Source of the DNA: Thelonectria olida
Lineage: Eukaryota > Ascomycota > Sordariomycetes > Hypocreales > Nectriaceae
Length of the DNA: 64,000 nt
Reading direction: 5' to 3'
Assembly: GCA_020736575.1 (NCBI GenBank)
Contig: JAGPYM010000084.1
Location: 1 to 64,000 of the forward strand
Made by a program: the position numbers and the translations under genes. Under the pieces are notes generated by a model. It was given only the letters and a program-made list of their open reading frames with translations, did not search any database and was not told where the DNA came from. This document shows positions 56,660-64,000 of this stretch, in pieces; the stretch's first letter is position 1, and each line of letters opens with the position of its first letter.

Positions 56660-57605
56660 TAATTATTATTATTAAAAAAGCTAATAATTTAAATATATAT
56701 TAAAAGTTAATATAAATAAAACCCTAGCTTTATATTTATTATAATAAGCTTTTTAATAGGGCTTATAATTATTTTTAATATAAAAGTTTCTATTTTATAA
56801 ACCTTATTTAAAAAACTTTATTTTAAGCTTTTAATATAAAAGTACCTTTTTATTTAACTCTAGTTTATATAATTTAACTAATAATATAATATATAATAGT
56901 TAAAATATTTAACTTTTTATTAATTAAATATAATATAATTTAATTTAATAATAAAAGTTATATAACTACTTATTATATATTAAAATATATAAATTTTTAA
57001 ATATATTAAACTAATAAAAGACTTTAATAAGCACTTAAAAGAGTTATAATTACTAAATACTTTTATATTATTTAATATATATATACTATTAAATATTAAT
57101 TAAAAGATTAATTTAATTATTTTAAATTATAAAATTCTAATTAAAAGACTTAATATATATTAATACTATTATAAATTCCTTAAATAGAAAGTTAAAAACC
57201 TTATATAACTTTTTAAAAGGAAAAGAAAAAACTATTTTAATAATAATAAGCAATTTATTAAAACAATCTAATTAAATACTTATAAGTTATAACTTTAATA
57301 GCTATTATATATAATAGTAATAATTTAAATAGTTACTTAAAAGGCTACTTACTTATAAATAGGACAAAGTATAAGCTTTATTAAAAGAAAGTTTAAAAAT
57401 AAAAAGTAAATTAAATAAATATAAGAGTTAAAAAAGTGGGGGGGGGGGGGGGGGGCTAAAAAGATTAAATAAAAGAAAAAAGTTTAAAAAAGGTTAAAAT
57501 AGATTTAAGGGCATTTAAACTAATAGAAATAAAGTGAGATAATTAGATAGTAAAATATATTAAAAGTTTATATAATAATAACAATTACTAATTATAAAAA
57601 TTACT
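56660..57605 (+). mobile_element. Family A copy A3
   Basis: It begins within the left terminal repeat (AATAAAACCCTAGC... AATAGGGCTTATAATT), carries the G-run at 57438-57455 and ends at AACAATTACTAATTATAAAA. The right terminal repeat is absent. Confidence 0.6.
57438..57455 (+). repeat. Run of 18 G in AT-rich DNA
   Basis: Homologous to a 9-G run in A1 (5824-5832) and a 5-G run in A2 (near 54213), each followed by GCTAAAA or a close variant. Confidence 0.9.
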
Positions 57606-60084
57606 TTATTAATAAATTTTAATAGTTTTACTTTCTAATTATTATTATAATAAATACTAAATTATAAGACTATTTTTAAGGCTAAATAAACTTAAAAATA
57701 ATATTAACTTTATATTTCTTTTCCTTTTATTAAAGCGCTCTACTTAATTTTCTTTTTTATTAAGTTTAGCTTTAAACCCTATTAAAAAAAAATACTTAAC
57801 CTTATTAAAAATTTTATACTTATTAAAATAGCTACCTTTTTATTTAAGCTTTTTAATAAGAGCTTTAAACTATTATCCTTTTAAAAACTAATAGTATAAA
57901 AGTTATTTAATAATAAGTAAAAGAATTTTATATTAAACTTAAATATAATAATAAAAAGCTTTAATAAATATATTATTTTTATATAAAAAGAAAGTATAAA
58001 ACGGTTTTATATTTCTTTTATAAATTTAATAGTAATGCTAATATTATTAACTATTTATAAAATATTTATAAAATTAAAATAAGCAATTAGCCCTTACTAT
58101 TTTTACCTTATTTTAATTTTAGAAAATTTTAAAAGAAAATTTAAAATATTATTTAATTATATACTAATTCTAATAAACTATTTTAAAATAATTATAACTC
58201 TTACTAATTAATATATCTTTTTTACTATTTTAAAAGACTTAAACTTAGTATATTTAAAAAGCGTTTTATTAATTAAATAATATATAATAACTTTCCTTTT
58301 TAACTAATTAAAAGTAAGTACTTTTACTAATTAATTAAATTTATTAACTTAATATATAAAAATAAGGTTTTATTTTTTATATTTTTTTAATTTTAATTAT
58401 AATCTATTTATAATAGGGTAAAAAGAGTAATAATAAAATATTAAAAAACTACTTATAATAAGATTTATATTATATTTAATAGCTAAATGCCTTATAATTA
58501 GCTATTATTATTTAAAATTAATTACTTTTTATAAAATAATAATAGTAATATTAGAAACTATTTCTTATACTTTTAATTATATTTAATTATTATACTAGTA
58601 ATAACTTAACTAATAAAATAGCTAATATTTTAATAAAATTGAATTTTAAAAGTAACTAGCTTAAATATATAATTTTTAATAATACTTATAATAATAATAT
58701 AATTATAATAGCTTTTAATAAAAGATTTAAGTTTAATTTAAATAAATACTATTTTTACTATTTAAACTATATTATAAATCTTATTATTAAGTAATTAATA
58801 TTTAATAAGATTATAAATATAATAAAAAATATAAGTAATAGTAAATTAGAATTTAAATATAATTTTAACTTTTTACTTATAAATACATTTATATAATAGT
58901 AAAAATAAATAGTTTAAATTAATATAACTTATAGCTTACTTTCTATTTTTAATAAAAAGGTTTCTAATAGCTGGATTATATACTAGAGCTAGATCTTCCA
59001 GCTTAAAATACTTAACTATTTAAAAGGGCAGTTTATATTTTTTTAAAAGCTTAATAACTACCTTAATATAAGCTTACTTATTAAAACAGTTATATAAAGC
59101 AGCTTGTAAAAAATAAGAGATAATATACAAACTAATAGTATTAAATAAAATACTTAAAATAAATATATTAAATAAAGTATTATTTGTAGCCTTACTTACT
59201 TATATAAAAGCTTAGTAAGCTGTTTTTATATAATATATAATATTATTAAGCATTTAATTTAATTATAAAAAGCTTTAATAGTAAAAGTTTATATAAGTAT
59301 AATATTTTTTAGTCTTTTTACACTTTGGGCTAAGCTTAATTTAAAAGTATTTATTAGAATAATTTATATAAAAAAAGGAATTAAAATTTTATAAAAGTTT
59401 TAGTATAAATAAGCTAATAAAAGTATTATTAGTTTATAAGACTAATATTTTAAAAGTTTAAAAAGTTATAAATAATAATAAATAGTATATTATTATATAA
59501 TATATATTAATTAAAAAGTTTTTTTTTAAAATTTAATTAAAATTATTAAATAGAAAGATTAGTACTAGTATAAATATATTTAAAAAATATTATATTTAAT
59601 AAATTTAAAAGTTATATATTTAATTTAATTAAAAAGAAACTATTCTAGCTATTTAAATAAGCTATTTAAACTAATAGCTTAAAAGTTTAAACTTTTTATT
59701 AAAAGCTAGTATTACTTATATTTTTTAAAAAGCAAGTTTTTTAATATAATAGCTTTAAATACCCAATTTATTTTAAATATAAGAACCTAATCTATTTCTA
59801 CTTATTAAATAAAAAACTAAAAGCTTTTATTCTTATAATTTAAATCTATTAAAATTGTAATAAAATAAAAGTAACTTTTTAAATATTTAATAGCTATGTT
59901 AAAACCTGCTACCTAAGCTAATAAGGCTAAATATAACTATTATATATTATATTTTATAAAAATTGAATTTAAGTTAAGCTAATTAGAACTCCCCCTTTTA
60001 TATAAATATAAATATAAATATATTTATCTATATTTATATAAGAGGGTATTTGTCTATAAATGTCTAACTTGTTAATACTATATT

Positions 60085-60426
60085 TCACGACGCGTAAAAT
60101 GCGTCTTTAGCTCTGGTTGTCGCTAGAGGCGCGTCGCTGTCCGCAAGCAGTCGATTGGCCATATCTTGCACGTCGCATAGCCAGGGAGGAAATAATCGCG
60201 CATCTAGGCCGAGGATATATTGGATAATCGTTGATTCCTCTAAGGCCGTGAGCTTCCGCAAATTGGGCATGCTGTCGCGTCGGGAAATCCGAACGCGTCG
60301 TCGGTAAGCGAGGATGCTATGGTCGACTGAGTAGATCTTTGCAGCAGCTCGAATACTTAGTGCTGTATCTTTCTCCATAGCTTGGAGGGCTAGGATTCGC
60401 TGGTTTTCATCGCTTTTTCTACGCAT
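60085..60426 (-). pseudogene. Fot1/pogo-type transposase remnant (N-terminal DNA-binding part)
   Basis: 113 residues from ATG 60426 match the start of fungal Tc1-mariner Fot1/pogo transposases. A Psq-type helix-turn-helix (LALQAMEKDTALSIRAAAKIYSVDHSILAYRR) is followed by the Tc5-type segment LTALEESTIIQYILGLDARLFPPWLCDVQDMANRLLADSDAP. After that point the normal continuation of the CENP-B-like domain and the whole DDE catalytic domain are missing. The frame drifts to an unrelated tail (TTRAKDAFYAS) and ends where the AT-rich block begins. A full transposase would be about 500-550 residues. The remaining part has normal base composition, so the truncation rather than point decay inactivated it. 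Confidence 0.8.
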
Positions 60427-60637
60427 TGCTAGTAGTAGAGAAATTCACAATTGAAGATAGAATGTTGTCTGAGTATAGTCGAGTGTGGCGTTCGTTAGTC
60501 TGTGGCGCTCGTTATACATGTACGTTAGATATGATATAAAATAAACAGTCATCAAGTTGTCCTTTGGGATAGAAAATTTGCCTCCTCTGAAGGAAATACA
60601 AAAGTCACATATCACGTTGTATATCTTCCTGGCTACA

Positions 60638-61045
60638 CTAAAGTTGTTGCCGCAGAGTGGTATGATACTCATCGAGGTATTGCAGGTGATGGGAACTACC
60701 ATCGCCAAGACGACTAGAAGAAGCTCTCGTATCCAGCTTGCTCTCAGGGCTATAACTCGAAAACTTCTCATCCATAGCAGCAAGTTTCCCCTGAGATGAG
60801 CCGATAAGCCCCTCGGTGGCTGACTGCTCCTCTTTTGTCAAGTAATAACGTTTAATCTTTTCAGGTAAGCCGGTGTAGAATGGGACTCGGCGCGGTGATC
60901 TTCTGTGAGATGCGACTGGGCAATCAGTGCGGTCCTCTTTATGCCAATCGATTATTGGCTCATCGTCCGTAGCTAGAAAGAATGTTGTCGGGCCTGAGAC
61001 GGGATCGGCGTTAAGTTTGAGTGGTGATAGTACATGGTTGCGAGC
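60638..61045 (-). CDS. Unrecognised open frame
   Basis: A continuous frame of about 135 codons beginning just after a TAG that could be a splice acceptor. It reads LLRARNHVLSPLKLNADPVSGPTTFFLATDDEPIIDWHKEDRTDCPVASHRRSPRRVPFYTGLPEKIKRYYLTKEEQ in its first part. Composition looks protein-like, but I recognise no domain and no Met near the start. It may be a downstream exon of the ORF at 61094-61837 on the same strand. No splice joining the two was convincing. Confidence 0.35.
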   Translation of the reverse strand, partial: ARNHVLSPLKLNADPVSGPTTFFLATDDEPIIDWHKEDRTDCPVASHRRSPRRVPFYTGLPEKIKRYYLTKEEQSATEGLIGSSQGKLAAMDEKFSSYSPESKLDTRASSSRLGDGSSHHLQYLDEYHTTLRQQL

Positions 61046-61093
61046 GCGGAGTAGCCGAGAGGTCGAGAAGTCCTATCCGTATCCATTTAGTCT

Positions 61094-61837
61094 TCAGCTA
61101 GCAGAAATCCCGAGGAGAGTTCGAGAAGAAGTTGTTCTGGACAATGGCTGTTGTCCAAGGAATTTGGTAATTCTCTTGCCGAGCCATAGCCCCAAAGCAG
61201 TGCGTCTACTTTTAAGGAACAAACAAAATAGTTCTCCCTCGCACACATACTGGGATGAATAATGTAAGGATATGCAGGCACATACCGAATTTTCAATTTC
61301 ATGTATGAATCCTTCACCATGTCGTGGGTGCCAATTACCTTGACAATCGCACTTCGCCTCGGGAACTTCAGTGAGGGTTTTTTTTGTACTGCCCACGCAA
61401 GCAGATATGCTAGGATTAAAATCACGAAGTGGAAGCGTCTCGGGGTTGTTCTTTCGAGGTGTTTCCTTCATCTCTGCAGGAAACCTCTTCAAAGTGGTCG
61501 GGATTGCGGTTTCCAAATGGGACAGTGTCTCTTCATCTGGGCTCATCCAATCTTTTACCCCTTCAGGTGTCGAATTAACATTGCAGTCATCGGCTGAGAT
61601 GTCGCCATAGACAGAACCACTCGTGGGAAATCCGAGGGAGAGGTCGACAGCGGGAACGAAGTTAAGATAACCCCAAAAGTCATCCTCGATGAGTGTTGTG
61701 CTTGGAATCTCTGCAGATGTGCTCTGAAAAGTACAATATTCTGGCTCAGTCATAACACCTTTCATCGGTTTAACCGCTGATAATGGTATATTTTCCTGAG
61801 GGAAATTGCAATTTCGAGGCGATGCACGAGCTGCCAT
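61094..61837 (-). CDS. Hypothetical protein
   Basis: 247 codons from ATG 61837. The product is acidic and Ser/Thr/Pro-rich in its first two thirds (IPSTTLIEDDFWGYLNFVPAVDLSLGF) with a Cys/His patch (CDCQGNWHPRHGEGF) and a basic C-terminus (KSRRTALGLWLGKRITKFLGQQ). No known domain, signal peptide or membrane helix is seen. It lies on the far side of the AT-rich block from the aromatic cluster and shows no link to it. The 3' end may be mis-set by an unrecognised intron. Confidence 0.4.
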   Translation of the reverse strand: MAARASPRNCNFPQENIPLSAVKPMKGVMTEPEYCTFQSTSAEIPSTTLIEDDFWGYLNFVPAVDLSLGFPTSGSVYGDISADDCNVNSTPEGVKDWMSPDEETLSHLETAIPTTLKRFPAEMKETPRKNNPETLPLRDFNPSISACVGSTKKTLTEVPEAKCDCQGNWHPRHGEGFIHEIENSVCACISLHYSSQYVCEGELFCLFLKSRRTALGLWLGKRITKFLGQQPLSRTTSSRTLLGISAS

Positions 61838-63009
61838 TCTGGTCAATGTAGTTCCAGTTTGCAGAGAAAGAAAACAGACTTGTGGTCGGACTTGAAGAGG
61901 TTATATTTGGATGAGTAAGACAAAATGAAGAAGATCAGCTCTTTCTGGAGTTCGACGGGATTTGCACATTTGAAAGGTACCGTTGTAAAGACTCCACGGT
62001 AACCTCGCATACGGGGAAGATTCGTTGTGTGCTACGATTCCGGCACGAACAGAGGCTGACCGTCTACAAGCTATCTCTTCCCCAGCATTGCCGCATCATC
62101 GAGCCATCAATGACGCATAATCGGAAGAGGTATAACCAACATGGAAAGGTTCGGGTAAAGCGGGAAGCGGGGCAGTAGTGGTGCGCTGCGGCAGGGCGGA
62201 ACGCAAGAAGATGAGCCAGGCAGACTGAGTCCTCCCGAAACGCCATGCTCTTGTATTTCTGCTCCACTAACTAGCCTTAAGTCTCTACATTCATTAACGA
62301 GAGAGTTTGGTCATCAAGACTGTTAATAATTGAGATAATTGAGAAATGTGATAGGGATTGGGCCAGGCATAGAGAAGATGATCCAAAAGGAGGTTACATT
62401 GTTGATGTAAATGTAATTACATACCTCAAAGGCCATGGGCTTGCGAGCACAGAGGGCGTCTAAGATGTGGTTTTAGTATCCAAACTGAGGCCGTTTTAGT
62501 GTCGGTGGAATGGGTCGTCATTTCCTGACCATCCACGGTCGGAGTTCAATTATCACACCCCGTGCCTCTGGTAAAATCTTGCTTGAATGCTTGAGAAGGA
62601 GAGGCAACGGCTGTGTGTTAAAGATACGACTGTTGTGATACCAAGCAAAACTGCGTTTTACGAGATTGAGGCTTCTAACTTCGCAGTAAGTTGTTTCAGG
62701 CCACGCGGCTATACCGGCAGCTAAGGATCTGTTCGTTCCTGGGGATCAAGACTGGATGCTCCATACTACACAAATGTCATGAATTCTGGCTTTCTAAAGG
62801 GAAGCTACGATGTCTAGCCGAGATCCGAGCCGCTAAGGATGTTCCAGGCCTTGGCAAGGGATTTCCAAAGCCCAAATAAGCACGATGTGATTGGTGTACG
62901 GGTTGGTTCAAGTCATGCTTGTCTGCAACTAGAAAATGTGTCGGACCAATAGAGTTCATTCGATTGTCTGGGGCCCTGGACGGCCCCATCTTTCAAGCTT
63001 TTTTGATTT
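61838..63009. other. Intergenic, no gene recognised
   Basis: About 1.2 kb with only short frames. Confidence 0.45.
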
Positions 63010-63321
63010 TCAGGGGGAATCGGATCCGCTCCTCAGCACTTTCGCGGTACGCACAGACTGTTCACGAGTGGGATGACAGTTGGCTTCACTTGTCAAATGG
63101 TATATAAGCCAAAATTGCGCCACGCATGCGCAGTTTGCCTCACTGACGATACGCTGCGCTAAAACATCCTTGTCGTTCGAGACACAAGCTGAGAACCACC
63201 TACCGAAATAGAAATAGCGCCAAATGATAGCATCACTAGTACTTTTCACGACGACTAAATCCGACATGTTGGTTTGAAAGGTCGGAGGTGGAGGGGCTCT
63301 GAAATTGCTACGACTCGCCAT
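63010..63321 (-). CDS. Small hypothetical ORF or first exon
   Basis: 103 codons from ATG 63321 (MASRSNFRAPPPPTFQTNMSDLVVVKSTSDAIIWRYFYFG). A good donor (GTAGGT) follows the FYFG segment, so only the first about 40 residues may be coding. No family recognised. Confidence 0.25.
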   Translation of the reverse strand: MASRSNFRAPPPPTFQTNMSDLVVVKSTSDAIIWRYFYFGRWFSACVSNDKDVLAQRIVSEANCACVAQFWLIYHLTSEANCHPTREQSVRTAKVLRSGSDSP

Positions 63322-63693
63322 TTCTTCATGCAGAGGGCGAGGTCAAAAGGGTATTGCAATGGGATGGGATGGCGTCCGGCTCCTTGGCCGCAGTGGCCAG
63401 TATCAAAGCCGAGCTTCTAGCCTATATTGGCGAACAGAGCCGCCGTCCTATCGTCACGTGTGAACGAGCTCATCGTGACGATAGCCTTTCTCTGAATATT
63501 TCATCCTCGTTTGTCTCCTCGTCATTCCGTCTGAGGAAAATCCTCAATGCTTAAGGCTCCGGATTCGGTATGCACGGGGCCATGAATACTTCAAGCACTG
63601 TAATCTGTGAAGTGGGAAAATTTGTTGGTCCGATATTTACAACTCACTTCTACTAGCCACGCACTAACGTCCGATGACAACGTCTTGCGGGCG

Positions 63694-64000
63694 TCAAGGT
63701 ACGCCCTCCATCTCAGACTTCCTGATAGGGAAATGTTCCTGCCGCCGGCGAAACCCAGGCCCAGAGACGTCCTGATAATATTCACTAGACCGACCATTCT
63801 TGGAACTGCTCTTTTCATCAATACGGAGTACGTAGAAGGCTCTCTCTGTTTCCGGGGTTTCATTTAGCCAAGACGGAGCATAAAGCGCACCACTCGATAG
63901 GCGAGCGTCACCCGCTCGAGGGAAGTCTTTGCAGTAGAGGACAGGATCAAGAATGCTTTCAGGAACATCTTTCTTAAGCTTGCCAACCATCACCAACGTT
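63694..64000 (-). CDS. Partial unknown ORF running off the window end
   Basis: A minus-strand frame open from the window end to a stop at 63694, reading VMVGKLKKDVPESILDPVLYCKDFPRAGDARLSSGALYAPSWLNETPETERAFYVLRIDEKSS. It has protein-like composition but no recognised domain, and its start lies outside the window. Confidence 0.3.
   Translation of the reverse strand, partial: TLVMVGKLKKDVPESILDPVLYCKDFPRAGDARLSSGALYAPSWLNETPETERAFYVLRIDEKSSSKNGRSSEYYQDVSGPGFRRRQEHFPIRKSEMEGVP

Larger units (their letters stand above)
47340..60060. other. 12.7-kb AT-rich, gene-free block of decayed repeats
   Basis: Almost pure A/T sequence dominated by TpA, with CpG nearly absent and no credible open frame. 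It contains at least four decayed family A copies, two family B copies, a surviving G-run and an (AT)n run. The texture fits repeat-induced point mutation in a heterochromatic region. Whether it is a centromere core, a subtelomeric block or an interstitial transposon island cannot be told from one window. It ends within 25 bp of a truncated transposase at 60085. Confidence 0.9.

Noticed and set aside
47340..60060. Retrotransposon coding regions (reverse transcriptase, integrase) in the AT block
   Set aside because: No frame of useful length or motif survives; only non-coding family A and B landmarks can be supported.
1..64000. CRISPR arrays, bacterial operons or ribosome binding sites
   Set aside because: The window is eukaryotic nuclear DNA with spliceosomal introns; no such structures are present.

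Overview
This window looks like nuclear DNA of a filamentous ascomycete (Pezizomycotina, probably Eurotiomycetes-like). The evidence is genes split by short GT-AG introns of about 45-110 bp, fungus-specific families (TRI12-type MFS, ArAE_2 exporter, Zn2Cys6 regulator, fungal P450s), gene-rich DNA of ordinary composition, and extremely AT-rich blocks full of repeats that carry C:G to T:A decay of the RIP type. The species is not identified.

Layout. (1) 1-4.7 kb: the 5' part of a BBE-like FAD oxidoreductase, two diverging SRPBCC (START-like) genes of which one has an in-frame stop, and a fragment that may come from a transcription factor. (2) 4.9-6.7 kb: a small AT-rich block holding a transposon-like element with about 150-bp terminal inverted repeats (called family A here). 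(3) 6.7-11.6 kb: an MDR enoyl-reductase-like gene and a TRI12-type MFS transporter with an apparent one-base frameshift. (4) 13.9-46.9 kb: thirteen genes for turning over small aromatic molecules: three P450s, a VOC dioxygenase/glyoxalase-fold protein, dienelactone hydrolase, FAH-family hydrolase, a PHBH/phenol-hydroxylase-type flavin monooxygenase, an SDR, a C2H2 plus Zn2Cys6 transcription factor, a homogentisate 1,2-dioxygenase, an HSL-type alpha/beta hydrolase, a secreted tannase/feruloyl esterase and an EthD-like protein, followed by an ArAE_2-type transporter. (5) 47.3-60.06 kb: about 12.7 kb of AT-rich, gene-free DNA built from decayed copies of family A with nested copies of a second repeat (family B). 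(6) 60.1-64 kb: a Fot1/pogo transposase remnant and unrecognised ORFs.

How the genes may work together (inference). No polyketide synthase, NRPS or terpene cyclase is visible, so the middle block reads more like a catabolic or detoxification cluster than a backbone biosynthetic one. The secreted esterase would free phenolic acids. P450s and the flavin monooxygenase would add hydroxyls. The homogentisate-dioxygenase paralogue, and perhaps the VOC protein, would open the ring. The dienelactone hydrolase and FAH-family hydrolase would cut the ring-fission products. The ArAE_2 and MFS proteins would move aromatic compounds across membranes, and the two-DNA-binding-domain regulator is the obvious local controller. 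Maleylacetoacetate isomerase, the usual partner of homogentisate dioxygenase and FAH, is not seen, so the true substrate may differ from homogentisate.

Exon coordinates were worked out by hand from splice signals and reading-frame continuity. No database search was run.
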